NCBI GenBank assembly: GCA_016713245.1
Contig: JADJPM010000004.1
Coordinates: 1,364,001 to 1,428,000, forward strand
Direction of reading: 5' to 3'
DNA: 64,000 nucleotides
DNA from: Verrucomicrobiaceae bacterium
GTDB lineage: Bacteria > Verrucomicrobiota > Verrucomicrobiia > Verrucomicrobiales > Verrucomicrobiaceae
Made by a program: the position numbers and the translations under genes. Positions 1-8,215 of this stretch are shown here, one piece after another. A model generated the notes under the pieces. The model searched no databases. It was not told the origin of the DNA and saw only the letters and a program-made list of their open reading frames with translations. How positions within the stretch are numbered: the first letter of the stretch is position 1; the number at the start of each line of letters is the position of its first letter.

Positions 1-765
1 ACGCTCGCCGTCGAGCTTGGCATCGGCGGGCGGTGCTTCGAGGGTTTCGCGACGGGTGGGCACGCCATCACCGTTGTCTTCGAGCAGGGCGTGCTCGGTG
101 GCGAGGCGTTCGTCGAGTTCGTAAAAGGTCGCCGCCGCCTTGCTCGCATGGCGGAAGGCCTCCAGAAGCGACACCTGCTTGTCCTGATCGAAATCGGCCT
201 CAGGTAGTCCACCGATGGCTTCGGCGAAGTACTCGCCGAAACGGGCATAAAACACCTCATCGGGACTTTTCGTCGAGGTGATGAGGATTCGACCTTTTCC
301 TGCCAGCGGCCGCAGAAAGCCGCCGCTCGATGAGGCGGTGTGAATGACGGCGATTTCCTGCTTCAGCGGTGCCAACCACCCGGCGAGCTGTTTGGCATCA
401 AAATCGGGTCCTTCGGCATTGAACATCGCCTCGCGACCATCAAACGTGCCGTGACCGATCAACACCAGCCACATCGAGCGATCCGCTTTCGAGTTCGCGA
501 GTCGTTTTTCAAGTTTCGCGGTCGTTTCGGCACCTGAGATCAATTCGATGGGAACCTCACCCTTCGCGCAGGCCGCCTTCCAGGCCTCCACCTGCGTCGT
601 GAACTTCGTGCCAAACTCCTCCTCGCCATCCGCACCACGAACGATGACGACATCGAGGTTTCGTGCCGCCAATGAGCTCACGAGCAGGAGCAAAAATCCC
701 ACTGTAGCGGAAAACGTAAGTTTTCCGGCGTGCTGACGCCCGCCGCTACGAGGAAACCAGGTCAT
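1..765 (-). CDS. Caspase-like (peptidase C13-like) secreted protein, partial
   Basis: The visible 255 codons start at an ATG that overlaps the stop of the upstream VWA gene by one base (TGATG), so the two are probably translationally coupled; the C-terminus lies beyond the left edge. Residues 15-34 form a hydrophobic signal or anchor segment. The body has a caspase/legumain-like layout: a strand ending in LVLIGHG (His105) and a second ending in IHTASSSGGF (residues 141-150). In active caspase-like enzymes the second strand carries the nucleophilic Cys; here the stretch has only Ser (145-147), so classical cysteine-protease activity is doubtful. The signal-peptide codons contain a palindromic element (704-749). 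Fold assignment is by motif pattern only; the pairing with a VWA/amidotransferase-like protein suggests an envelope role. Moderate confidence in family, low in function. Confidence 0.72.
   Translation of the reverse strand, partial: MTWFPRSGGRQHAGKLTFSATVGFLLLLVSSLAARNLDVVIVRGADGEEEFGTKFTTQVEAWKAACAKGEVPIELISGAETTAKLEKRLANSKADRSMWLVLIGHGTFDGREAMFNAEGPDFDAKQLAGWLAPLKQEIAVIHTASSSGGFLRPLAGKGRILITSTKSPDEVFYARFGEYFAEAIGGLPEADFDQDKQVSLLEAFRHASKAAATFYELDERLATEHALLEDNGDGVPTRRETLEAPPADAKLDGER
704..749. repeat. Palindromic element with two nested hairpins inside a signal-peptide region
   Basis: Outer arms GTAGCGG (704-710) and CCGCTAC (743-749) are perfectly complementary. Between them lie two hairpins: GGAAAAC/GTTTTCC (709-715/720-726, loop GTAA) and GGCGT/ACGCC (727-731/736-740, loop GCTG). 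The outer arm shares two bases with the first hairpin. This three-stem layout resembles the element at 42287-42340, although the sequence differs. It lies within the first codons of the caspase-like gene and explains the odd charged n-region of its signal peptide. Confidence 0.6.
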
Positions 766-3065
766 CACGCCATCCCTCCTTTCCGTCGCAGCGCCCACTC
801 GCCGAGGAGGAGGAGCAAAATGGCCGCGAAGACCCACGGCGTGTGCCACAGCGGCGTGGCGAGCGTGACCTCGACGGGCACGCGGATGTTTTTGAGCATC
901 TCCGGCAGCGTTTCGATGTCTGGCAAAGCGATCATCTTGCCGCCGGTGTCCTCGGCGAGGCGTTTCATCAAGTCGCGATTCGGCTCCAGCTTCGCAAACT
1001 CGACCGCGAGCGGATCATGCGTCCAGCCGACGGCCTTCGTGCCCAGTGGCGTGCGTTTTTCGGCCTCCTCGACCATCGCGGTGGCGCGGTAGTTACCGGG
1101 CTTGCTGGCAAAAAAATCCGTCTCGAACAAGCCGGGCTCCTTCAGGCTCGGCTCGGCAAAGAGCTGTGACTTGGTTCCATCCGGCTGCGTGACCTCGATC
1201 TTCACGATGGCATCGCTGTTCGCCTTGAAGGCGCGATCTTTGACCCGCACGGCCAGCTTCACGCGTTCGCGATCCGCGGCATCGATCTCGGCCGTGAAGC
1301 CCACCGCATCCGCCACATCGACGACGAGCCAGCGCATGAGCTGACGCCACAGGCGGTCCATGTCCTTGTGCGAATCGTCATCATGCAGGCCCCAGCGCCA
1401 CAGATCGCCGATGAGCATGCCGCCGACGCGTCCCTCGCCAAAACGCTGCACCACGATGGCCGGGTAGCTGTTCTGCGCATCGGAGACCGTCGCCAGGATG
1501 CTCGCACCGGGTTTGATCGAGAAGGCCGGATTCACCGATTGAAAGGCCGCCATGCTCGCGAGGCGCTTCTCATTCTCCTCGCGATCCGAACGCAGCCGCA
1601 TCCACGACTCCAGCCAGCCTTCCCGCGTGAGATTGAACCTCGCATCACCAATCGCCGGACCGCTTTCCGTCTGATCGAGATACACCGGCAGCATGCGACC
1701 AATCGGCGGGTTGTCGTAGCCACCCGCCCGGAAGCTTTCCTGGCCGCCGAGCATCAGCAACGCGCCACCGCGTTCGCTCACGAAGCGTTCGATAAGGTTC
1801 ATCTGCTCCTGCGTGAAAAACTGCGCCTCGATGTCATCGAGAATGATGGCGCGAAACTCCGCGAAGAAGTCCTCCGCGGCCTTGGGAAAGCCATCGCTGA
1901 GCTCTTTGGCATCCTTGGTGCCCAAACGGATGATCACCGGCTGGTCGTAGCGCTGCGCCTCCTCGCCTTCTTTGGCTCCAAAGCCACGAAACAGCGGATT
2001 CACGCTCTCACCAGCACGTCCGCGCCATTCAAACTTTGGCTCCCGCTTCGCGATGCGCACCAGCGCTGGCATTTGAATGTCGTCATCCCCTGCGATGGCC
2101 CGACGCAGGAATTTGTACTCCCAGTTCGGCCTGCCGGTCACATACAGCACGCGATACGGCCCCGCACCGCGATCCGCCGCGAGCAGTCGCGTGTTGTTCG
2201 CCAACGTGGCTTCTTTGGCACCTTCGCCCTTGAGTTCGAGGCGGTAAAATGACACGCCCGGCTTCGCCACCGGCACGCGCAGCCGCACGGTCTGCGCCGC
2301 GTTGCCATTCAGCGTCACTTTCTCCGTCGCCACGATCTTTTTGTCCTCGCCGAGCACTTGCAGGGTGGCTTTGCCGCTGCCGCTGACCCGTGCGGTGATC
2401 GTCACCGGTGCATCTTCAAACGGACTCGTGGCCACGGTGGCTTCCTCGATGCTCAAATCGGGCTTCGGAGCCTTTTCGCCCGCCAGCACGGTAAAGACCG
2501 GCGCACCTTTTGCCTCCGCCTTCCACGCCGAGGCATCCGTCGCCTGGCCATCGCTCACCACGATCACCGCGGCGAGGTTCGTGCCGCCAGAGCGCAGGGT
2601 CATCAGGGTGCGGGCAAAGTCCGAGCGCGTGCCATCGAACTTCAGTCCGCGAAAGTGCGGCACGCTCACGGTTTGCGATCCGGCCGTCATCAGCCGCAGC
2701 CGGAAATCTTCGCCGAGGGCCCGAATCCACGCCGCGTCATCGTTTCCAGCCACCAGCGCCTTTTGCACCTGCGCAGCCCTTGTCTCACTGCCTGTCGATT
2801 CCGCCAGATCGAGCGAGGCACTGGCATCGACGAGCACCACGACCTCGTTTTCGCCCTTCTTCGGCATCGATCGTGTCCACAGCGGATCGAGCAAACACAG
2901 CGCCAGCAGTACGAGGGCACCCGTTTTGCAAAGCAGGGCCGCCAGCCGCCGCCAGCCACGCACCGGCGAGCGCCAGTAACCGACGACGAGCAACCCCAGC
3001 ACCAAAATCACCACCCCGGTGGCCAGCCAGGTGAGGTTGAGATTTTGCCAGACGATTCGGGGCAT
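765..3065 (-). CDS. Membrane-anchored VWA / glutamine-amidotransferase-like protein
   Basis: A 766-residue membrane protein. Two N-terminal transmembrane helices (about residues 12-30 and 40-60) precede a von Willebrand A-like domain whose MIDAS motif DASAS starts near residue 80. A beta-rich middle is followed by a glutamine-amidotransferase-like module (ILDDIEAQFFTQEQ, then GGALLMLGGQESF) around residues 400-460. A C-terminal helix ends in a basic tail (EWALRRKGGMA). Proteins of this layout in Planctomycetes and Verrucomicrobia usually sit next to BatA-like or MoxR/DUF58 genes; those genes are not in view here. It overlaps the caspase-like gene by one base. No strong ribosome-binding site precedes ATG 3065. 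The function is not established; it may be a metal-dependent protein-interaction platform in the inner membrane. Confidence 0.8.
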   Translation of the reverse strand: MPRIVWQNLNLTWLATGVVILVLGLLVVGYWRSPVRGWRRLAALLCKTGALVLLALCLLDPLWTRSMPKKGENEVVVLVDASASLDLAESTGSETRAAQVQKALVAGNDDAAWIRALGEDFRLRLMTAGSQTVSVPHFRGLKFDGTRSDFARTLMTLRSGGTNLAAVIVVSDGQATDASAWKAEAKGAPVFTVLAGEKAPKPDLSIEEATVATSPFEDAPVTITARVSGSGKATLQVLGEDKKIVATEKVTLNGNAAQTVRLRVPVAKPGVSFYRLELKGEGAKEATLANNTRLLAADRGAGPYRVLYVTGRPNWEYKFLRRAIAGDDDIQMPALVRIAKREPKFEWRGRAGESVNPLFRGFGAKEGEEAQRYDQPVIIRLGTKDAKELSDGFPKAAEDFFAEFRAIILDDIEAQFFTQEQMNLIERFVSERGGALLMLGGQESFRAGGYDNPPIGRMLPVYLDQTESGPAIGDARFNLTREGWLESWMRLRSDREENEKRLASMAAFQSVNPAFSIKPGASILATVSDAQNSYPAIVVQRFGEGRVGGMLIGDLWRWGLHDDDSHKDMDRLWRQLMRWLVVDVADAVGFTAEIDAADRERVKLAVRVKDRAFKANSDAIVKIEVTQPDGTKSQLFAEPSLKEPGLFETDFFASKPGNYRATAMVEEAEKRTPLGTKAVGWTHDPLAVEFAKLEPNRDLMKRLAEDTGGKMIALPDIETLPEMLKNIRVPVEVTLATPLWHTPWVFAAILLLLLGEWALRRKGGMA

Positions 3066-3119
3066 GCGTGAAGGCTAAACGCACCGCACGCGAGAATGCT
3101 ACAGGCAGATGACGTTCTT

Positions 3120-3164
3120 CCGAAAATGAAAAGCCGCCCACTCCCGGAAGGAAGAGGGCGGCTT
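3120..3164 (-). terminator. Rho-independent terminator of the epimerase gene
   Basis: On the minus strand, just after the stop at 3183, a perfect 9-bp stem AAGCCGCCC/GGGCGGCTT (arms 3156-3164 and 3131-3139) encloses a 16-nt loop. It is followed by a T-rich tail (TTCATTTTC). Confidence 0.75.
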
Positions 3165-3182
3165 CAAAACGAGGCGACGGGA

Positions 3183-4052
3183 TCAGGACAGGCCAGCGAT
3201 CGGGTACAGGTTGGATTTGCACCATTCGCCGTTCTGCTTGGTGATGCCATCCGGGTCATCGACCGCGCCGTGGGCTTCATCTTCGCAGATGATCCAGCCG
3301 GAGTAATTGCGGGCCACGAGCCACTCGGTGATCTTGTGGAAGTCGAGCTTGCCGGTGCCCATTTGGGCCCAGGGCTCGGCACCGTTGCCGGAGAAGTCTT
3401 TGTAATGGATGTGGTTCACGAGGTGCTGCCACTTGTTGAGTGTGGCGATCACATCCATGCCGCCGCGGATGATGTGACCCACATCGGGCGTCCAGCCGGT
3501 GACTTTCGGATCGAGGCTGCTGAGAACGACATCATAGTCCTCTTGCGTGCGGACGAGGGAGGCGGGTGGGGAATTCGGATGGTAGGAACAAACGAGACCG
3601 GCATCATGGGCACGCTGGGAAACGGCGTTGACGTTCTTGGCGACGTTGAGGCGGCGCTTTTGAAGGTCGTTGGTGCGGCCGGAGGGCAGGGTGACGGTGC
3701 CAAGCATGGCACCGGGGAAGTGCTTCAAATAGTTGATGGTGAAATCAGCCGCTTCTTTTTCGTTCGGAGCCTCGGTTTCACCATCCCAGGCGCAGACGAG
3801 GGCCAATCCGCAGAGCTTCATGTTGTACTTTTGAAGCGTGTCCTTCATGAGGATCGGGTCGATCTGCGGCCCGAGCCAGTATTTGGAGCAGCCGAGGGCG
3901 CTGGCGGAGATTTCGAGCACCATCGGCTCGATGCCGGTGAAGCCTGCCTCGGAGGCGACCTTGATCATGTGGTCGAGTTTGTTGTCGTAGCCCTTGCCGG
4001 TGCCCTGCATGAACCAGGTATAGACTTCGGAGCCGAATTGGATTTTGCCCAT
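3183..4052 (-). CDS. Sugar phosphate isomerase/epimerase (xylose isomerase-like TIM barrel)
   Basis: A 289-residue protein of the AP-endonuclease-2/xylose-isomerase-like TIM-barrel superfamily (IolE-like sugar phosphate isomerase/epimerase). Recognisable pieces are the N-terminal FGSEVYTWFMQG, then EAGFTGIEPM, the metal-ligand-like segments VCSYHPNSP and PDVGHIIRGG, HIHYKDF, and the late WIICEDEAHG. These carry the Glu, Asp and His residues that usually bind a divalent metal. The start is set at ATG 4052 (MGKIQFG) because a longer frame from 4109 adds 19 residues with no family resemblance. The absence of a signal peptide indicates a cytoplasmic enzyme. The substrate cannot be read from the sequence. 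It is monocistronic, with terminators on both sides. Confidence 0.85.
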   Translation of the reverse strand: MGKIQFGSEVYTWFMQGTGKGYDNKLDHMIKVASEAGFTGIEPMVLEISASALGCSKYWLGPQIDPILMKDTLQKYNMKLCGLALVCAWDGETEAPNEKEAADFTINYLKHFPGAMLGTVTLPSGRTNDLQKRRLNVAKNVNAVSQRAHDAGLVCSYHPNSPPASLVRTQEDYDVVLSSLDPKVTGWTPDVGHIIRGGMDVIATLNKWQHLVNHIHYKDFSGNGAEPWAQMGTGKLDFHKITEWLVARNYSGWIICEDEAHGAVDDPDGITKQNGEWCKSNLYPIAGLS

Positions 4053-4084
4053 GGGATGTGAGTGTGGTTGTTGGATTAGGGAGA

Positions 4085-4116
4085 GAAAAATTTGCCCGCG
4101 TGGAGGCAAAGCGGGC
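4085..4116 (-). terminator. Terminator downstream of the lipoprotein gene
   Basis: Read on the minus strand, GCCCGC (4111-4116) and GCGGGC (4094-4099) form a 6-bp GC stem. It is followed by AAATTTTTC. This sits between the lipoprotein stop (4157) and the epimerase start (4052), so the two genes are probably separate transcripts. Confidence 0.55.
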
Positions 4117-4156
4117 GCATTTGAGACGAGCGCTGGCGAACTGTCCAGCTTTCAGT

Positions 4157-4798
4157 TTACGGAGCTTCCGGCGGTGGTGGTAGTGCGGAGGGAATGCTCG
4201 CGGGCGTTTCCTTGCGGAAGGACTTCGCGATCTCCGTCGGGATGAAGTAGCTCTGGCCTCGGGCGGCTTTCGTGCGCTGCATCGGCAGGCGGATCGTGCC
4301 GCGGACGAGTCTGCCGTGGCGCATGACCTCCACATCGGCTTCGACGAAGATTTCTTTGTCGCGGTGGTCCTTGGTGTTGATGTGAATCTTCGTGCCGAAG
4401 AGCAGGCTGGCACGCGTGGAGCCGGCGGTGGAGGTATTTTCAAAGGGCGCGGAACCTTCGAAGGCCCGTTTTTCCATCGGTGCCTCCAGGCGGCCTGGCA
4501 CGGTCAGCACGAAGCGGGTGACGCGGAACCAGCTCTGCTCGCCTTTTTTTCCAAATGCATGCAGCCGGAGCTGGTAAGGCCCGTTTTCGGTGATCATCGC
4601 CCCTCCGACGACCATGGCGCTGACGGTCACCCCAGCCTCGGACCCTCGCGGGATGAATTCCGCCCGGAATTTGGCCCCGCCCACCTCGGGGGCTGGGGTG
4701 GAGGTTTCAAAGCTCTGGCTGGTGGTGCGCAGGTAGAGGCAGGACGAGAGACAAAGGACGGTAGGCAGCAAAGCCAGACGGAGCAGGGCAGGGGACAT
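4157..4798 (-). CDS. Predicted lipoprotein of unknown function
   Basis: A 213-residue protein. The chosen start, ATG 4798, gives a compact lipoprotein signal (MSPALLRLALLPTVLCLSSC) with the lipobox Cys at residue 20; a start 14 codons upstream would add a charged extension that does not fit a signal peptide. The mature part is beta-rich with repeated short strands such as FRAEFIPRG, VTVSAMVVGG and RVTRFVLTVPGR, and it ends in a Pro-rich tail. No known domain was recognised. It is probably a periplasmic lipoprotein. A terminator follows, and the divergent PEP-CTERM gene has its own promoter about 90 bp upstream of this start. Confidence 0.7.
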   Translation of the reverse strand: MSPALLRLALLPTVLCLSSCLYLRTTSQSFETSTPAPEVGGAKFRAEFIPRGSEAGVTVSAMVVGGAMITENGPYQLRLHAFGKKGEQSWFRVTRFVLTVPGRLEAPMEKRAFEGSAPFENTSTAGSTRASLLFGTKIHINTKDHRDKEIFVEADVEVMRHGRLVRGTIRLPMQRTKAARGQSYFIPTEIAKSFRKETPASIPSALPPPPEAP

Positions 4799-4886
4799 GA
4801 CGAGGCAGGATGAGCCATCGGCGAGGACGACGGCGAGCAAAAAATAGCTCAGAAGAGGCTTCTTTTTGAAAAAGTATCCTGTTCTA

Positions 4887-4915
4887 TTGACAATAATTTA
4901 TAGAATTACTATAAT
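4887..4915 (+). promoter_or_regulatory. Perfect sigma-70 consensus promoter
   Basis: TTGACA (4887-4892) and TATAAT (4910-4915) are both exact consensus hexamers with an optimal 17-nt spacer, in an AT-rich island inside a GC-rich genome. The expected transcription start, about 7 nt after the -10, falls at 4921-4923, on the ATG of the PEP-CTERM gene (4922). This suggests a leaderless or nearly leaderless mRNA. Confidence 0.8.
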
Positions 4916-4921
4916 TACGGA

Positions 4922-5563
4922 ATGATTTACCTCCGCTATATCTTGATCTGCTTTGCGCTCGCGTTCTTCGGGACCTCGACGGCCTCGGCGCAGGCGGTGA
5001 CTGACAAATTCAACAATGCCGCACTTCCCGGCAGCCTTCTCGATTTGTCTAATTCCGGCAATGCTCCCACTTTCCTCACTTTCGGTGCCGGAAACAACAT
5101 CGTCGAAGGCAGCATGGGCTGGAATGGCTCGACGCTCGACGCGGACATCTGGACGTTTACCATTGCCGCTGGCTTTGAGGTAAGTGCGATCAATCTGGTG
5201 ACCTACAACGGCCCCAATCCAGTCGCTCCAGCAGGGCATTTCATGGCCCTCGCCAGCGGAAACACCATTGATACAGCTCAGAGCGTGAACCACCTTAGCA
5301 ATGGTCTTTGGAGAGAAGAGCTGGATGGCTTGGGAAATACGAACACCAACCTCCTCGCCATCCTCCAGTCTGGCCCCGCCTTCGGTGGCATCGGTTTCAC
5401 TGGGAATCTCCAGGCCGGCGATTACACCTTCTTGGTTCAGGAAGGCTCGAATTTAGTGAACCAATACTGCATCGATTTTGTGGTCACGCCCGTGCCTGAG
5501 CCGGGAAGCGCCCTTCTGCTCGGCGTGGCGTCCTTCCTCTGCCTGCGCCGCCGCCGGAAATAG
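4922..5563 (+). CDS. PEP-CTERM sorting domain protein
   Basis: A 213-residue exported protein. Residues 1-24 form a Sec signal peptide (hydrophobic core YILICFALAFFG, cleavage after STASA). The C-terminus is a textbook PEP-CTERM tripartite signal: VPEPG, the hydrophobic stretch SALLLGVASFLCL, then RRRRK. Such signals are recognised by exosortase, which moves the protein to the surface or the exopolysaccharide matrix; no exosortase gene is in this window. The middle part is a beta-rich domain with no recognisable catalytic residues. The start coincides with the predicted transcription start of a consensus promoter, and no Shine-Dalgarno sequence is possible upstream. Confidence 0.88.
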   Translation: MIYLRYILICFALAFFGTSTASAQAVTDKFNNAALPGSLLDLSNSGNAPTFLTFGAGNNIVEGSMGWNGSTLDADIWTFTIAAGFEVSAINLVTYNGPNPVAPAGHFMALASGNTIDTAQSVNHLSNGLWREELDGLGNTNTNLLAILQSGPAFGGIGFTGNLQAGDYTFLVQEGSNLVNQYCIDFVVTPVPEPGSALLLGVASFLCLRRRRK

Positions 5564-5611
5564 GCCGCGTGGTTTGCAAAGCACCCGCGATGCCGCTACA
5601 GCGGGCCGCGC

Positions 5612-6661
5612 ATGATTCGCAACCTTCTCTTCGACTGGTCCGGCACGATCGCGGATGACCTCCCGAACGTCCTCCAAGCCGTGAACGGCATGTTGCGTGC
5701 CGAGGGCAAAACCCCGCTCGATCGCGAGACCTTCCGCGCCCGCTTTCGCCTGCCTTACACCGAGTTTTTCGATGAGATGCTGCCCGGCACGCCGCTGGAG
5801 CGTCTGCATCAGCTCTACCTGGAGCACTTTCCTCATGTGCATGAGGGCGTCACCCTCATCCCGCATGCCGCCGAAATGCTCCGCGAGGCCGCCGCAGCGG
5901 GCATTCGCCTTGTCGTGCTCAGCAGCGCCCCGGAGCCGCATGTCGTGCCCCAAGCCATCGCCCTCGGCGTGCGGGATTACTTTGAGGTCATGCGCTGCGG
6001 CGTCATCGATAAGCGCCTCGAAATCCACGCTCTGCTCGAATCCCTCGACATGCGCCCGGAGGAAACCGCCTTCATCGGCGATATGCGGCACGACATCGAT
6101 GCGGGCAAAGCTGCTGGCGTGCTCACCATCGCCACCTGCACCGGTTACGAGACCGCCGCGCAGCTCATGACCTCCGCACCGGACTTGCTCGTGCCCGATT
6201 TGAGCCGTCTGCCCGTCCTCCTCGGCCTGCGCAGCATCTCCCGCACGGAAATCCCCGTCTCCACCGTCGGCGCACTCATCCTCAATGCCCGCGCGGAACT
6301 CCTCCTCATCCGCACCCATAAATGGAGCCACCGCTGGGGCATTCCGGGCGGCAAAATCAAACGCGGCGAGACCTGCGAAGCTGCCCTCATCCGCGAAATC
6401 GACGAAGAAACCGGTCTGCGTCTCCGCGACATCCAATTCGTCATGGTGCAGGACTGCATCGAGCCACCCGAGTTCCAGCGTTCCGCCCATTTTTTGCTCC
6501 TGAACTACCTCGCCCGCACCGCCGATGAAAATCCGCCGGTCGTACTTAACGAAGAAGCCCAAGCCTTCCAATGGCTCCCCCTCGCCGAAGCTCTGAAGCT
6601 CGACCTGAACATCCCCACCCGTGTGCTCATTGACGAATGTGTTCGCCGTCGCCTGCTCTGA
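5612..6661 (+). CDS. HAD-superfamily phosphatase fused to a Nudix hydrolase
   Basis: A 349-residue two-domain protein. Residues 1-205 are a HAD hydrolase of the phosphoglycolate-phosphatase/phosphonatase type. Motif I is DWSGT (Asp8 nucleophile; the second Asp of DxD is Ser10, recalling the DWAGT motif of phosphonoacetaldehyde hydrolase). Motif II is VVLSSAP, and motif IV contains FIGDMRHD. Residues 210-349 are a Nudix hydrolase with a complete Nudix box, GKIKRGE through REIDEETGL (about residues 246-268). HAD and Nudix proteins are normally separate; the fusion suggests sequential cleavage of a diphosphate and a phosphomonoester, perhaps nucleotide-type. folB follows on the same strand 90 bp downstream, compatible with a role near folate or dihydroneopterin triphosphate dephosphorylation. 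That functional link is inference. Confidence 0.85.
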   Translation: MIRNLLFDWSGTIADDLPNVLQAVNGMLRAEGKTPLDRETFRARFRLPYTEFFDEMLPGTPLERLHQLYLEHFPHVHEGVTLIPHAAEMLREAAAAGIRLVVLSSAPEPHVVPQAIALGVRDYFEVMRCGVIDKRLEIHALLESLDMRPEETAFIGDMRHDIDAGKAAGVLTIATCTGYETAAQLMTSAPDLLVPDLSRLPVLLGLRSISRTEIPVSTVGALILNARAELLLIRTHKWSHRWGIPGGKIKRGETCEAALIREIDEETGLRLRDIQFVMVQDCIEPPEFQRSAHFLLLNYLARTADENPPVVLNEEAQAFQWLPLAEALKLDLNIPTRVLIDECVRRRLL

Positions 6662-6709
6662 CCTTTGGAGTCGGAGTAGGAGACGGAGGCGGAGAAGGAA
6701 CGCAGAAAA

Positions 6710-6741
6710 CTTGAAACCTGAAACTTGAAACCCGAAACCTC
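6710..6741. repeat. Short imperfect tandem repeat (TTGAAACC-type)
   Basis: Four degenerate copies of a TTGAAAC / CTGAAAC / CCGAAAC unit follow one another between the HAD-Nudix stop and the folB start. A purine-rich GGAG-rich tract (6667-6698) precedes them. From memory, similar repeats occur between genes in Planctomycetes and Verrucomicrobia; no function can be assigned. Confidence 0.5.
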
Positions 6742-6751
6742 CGGCCTGCCC

Positions 6752-7114
6752 ATGCCTGACCAGATCCACCTCGCCGCCCTCCAGCTCCGCTGCCACATCG
6801 GCGTGCCCGATGAGGAACGCGCTGCCCCCCAGCTCCTCCATGCCGATGTCATCATTCACAGCCGCGTGGCCTTTGAGGCGATGCTCGATGACATCACGCA
6901 GACCATCGACTACGCCGCCGTCGCGTCTCGATTGGAGCAAATCGCCGCAGAAAAGCCCCGTCGTCTTATCGAGACACTCGCCGCCGATCTGGCAGCTTGT
7001 GTTTTGAGCGAGTTTCATGCCCCTGCCGTCGAGATCACCCTCCGCAAACGCATCCTTCCGCAGACCGACCACGTCGCCGTGCGTCTTTTCCGTCACGCTG
7101 AGGCAAACGCTTGA
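6752..7114 (+). CDS. folB: Dihydroneopterin aldolase
   Basis: A 120-residue cytoplasmic protein of normal FolB length, catalysing retro-aldol cleavage of 7,8-dihydroneopterin to 6-hydroxymethyl-7,8-dihydropterin plus glycolaldehyde in folate synthesis. It shows the N-terminal LRCHIGVPDEER signature with Glu21/Glu22, the TIDYAAV segment, the LIETLAADLA helix that carries the pterin-binding Glu, and the C-terminal strand EITLRKRILPQTDHVAV with the expected basic residue (Lys in RKR). The start is ATG 6752 (MPDQIH); an upstream in-frame ATG would add residues encoded by the intergenic repeat. Other folate genes are not adjacent. Confidence 0.85.
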   Translation: MPDQIHLAALQLRCHIGVPDEERAAPQLLHADVIIHSRVAFEAMLDDITQTIDYAAVASRLEQIAAEKPRRLIETLAADLAACVLSEFHAPAVEITLRKRILPQTDHVAVRLFRHAEANA

Positions 7115-7167
7115 AACCACCACCTTCCTGCCGACGTATCGCCCAGCGCTTTAATCTCCCTTCAACC

Positions 7168-8193
7168 ATGAAAAAACACCTCGCACGCACCCTCGCCCTC
7201 GTCGCTGGCCTCAGCGCCACTTCCGCCATGGCCCAGGCCGATCTCTCGGAAGCCTTCCTTCCCATGTTCAAGGCCCTCCCTTCCGAAGTGCCTGCTCCTG
7301 ACAACGAGCTGACCGACGCCAAGATCAATCTCGGCCGCCAGCTCTACTTTGAAAACCGCATCTCCAAGGGCGAAAAGCTCTCCTGCAATTCCTGCCACAA
7401 GCTTGACGCCTTCGGCCAGGACAATCTGCCCTTCTCCCCCGGCCATGAAGGCAAGCTCGGCGGCCGTAGCTCCCCATCCACCTACAATGCCGCGCTGCAC
7501 ATCGCCCAGTTCTGGGATGGTCGCGAGCCCACGGTCGAAGCCCAAGCCAAAGGCCCGGTGCTCAACCCCGTCGAAATGGGCATGCCCAGCGCTGATTTCG
7601 TTGTGAAGGTGCTCAAGTCCATGCCCGGCTACGTCGAAGGCTTCAAGGCCGCCTTCCCCGGCGAGGCCGATCCCATCACCTATGACAACTTCGGCAAAGC
7701 CGTCGGTGCCTTCGAGCGCAAGCTGCTCACCCCTGGCAAGTGGGACGAGTTCCTCAAAGGCAACAAGGAAGCCCTCACCGCTGAGGAAAAGAAAGGTTTC
7801 GCGACCTTCGCCAAGACCGGCTGCGTCACCTGCCACAACGGCGCGGGCGTCGGTGGTCACATGTATCAGAAGCTCGGCCTCGTCAAAGATTGGCCCGGCC
7901 TGAAGGACAACGGCCGCAGCGATGTGACCAAGAACGAAGGTGAAAAATCCTTCTTCAAAGTCCCCAGCCTGCGCAACATCACCGAGACTGGTCCTTACCT
8001 CCACGACGGCAGCGTGAAGAGCATCGAAGAGATGGTCAAGATGATGGCCGAGTATCAGCTCGGCAAACAGCTCACCGATGAAGAAGTCTCCTCCATCGTC
8101 ACCTTCCTCAAGGCACTCAAAGGCACCCCGGACGCCGAATACATCAAGGCCCCCAAACTGCCCGAAAGCACGCCTGAGACTCCGAAGGCCTGA
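7168..8193 (+). CDS. Di-haem cytochrome c peroxidase
   Basis: A 341-residue periplasmic enzyme of the CcpA/MauG family, which reduces hydrogen peroxide using electrons from small cytochromes or quinol. A Sec signal peptide (MKKHLARTLALVAG, cleavage after AMAQA) is followed by two CxxCH haem sites: CNSCHK near residue 72 and CVTCHN near residue 219. Between them are the family segments GRSSPSTYNAALHIAQFWDGR and NPVEMGMP. After the second haem come KVPSLRNITETGPYLHDG and the C-terminal IVTFLKAL. Length is typical. The ATG at 7168 is chosen because it begins the signal peptide; a longer frame overlapping folB is improbable. A strong terminator follows at 8216. Confidence 0.92.
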   Translation: MKKHLARTLALVAGLSATSAMAQADLSEAFLPMFKALPSEVPAPDNELTDAKINLGRQLYFENRISKGEKLSCNSCHKLDAFGQDNLPFSPGHEGKLGGRSSPSTYNAALHIAQFWDGREPTVEAQAKGPVLNPVEMGMPSADFVVKVLKSMPGYVEGFKAAFPGEADPITYDNFGKAVGAFERKLLTPGKWDEFLKGNKEALTAEEKKGFATFAKTGCVTCHNGAGVGGHMYQKLGLVKDWPGLKDNGRSDVTKNEGEKSFFKVPSLRNITETGPYLHDGSVKSIEEMVKMMAEYQLGKQLTDEEVSSIVTFLKALKGTPDAEYIKAPKLPESTPETPKA

Positions 8194-8215
8194 TTTGAGC
8201 TTCTAAGCATTCACG

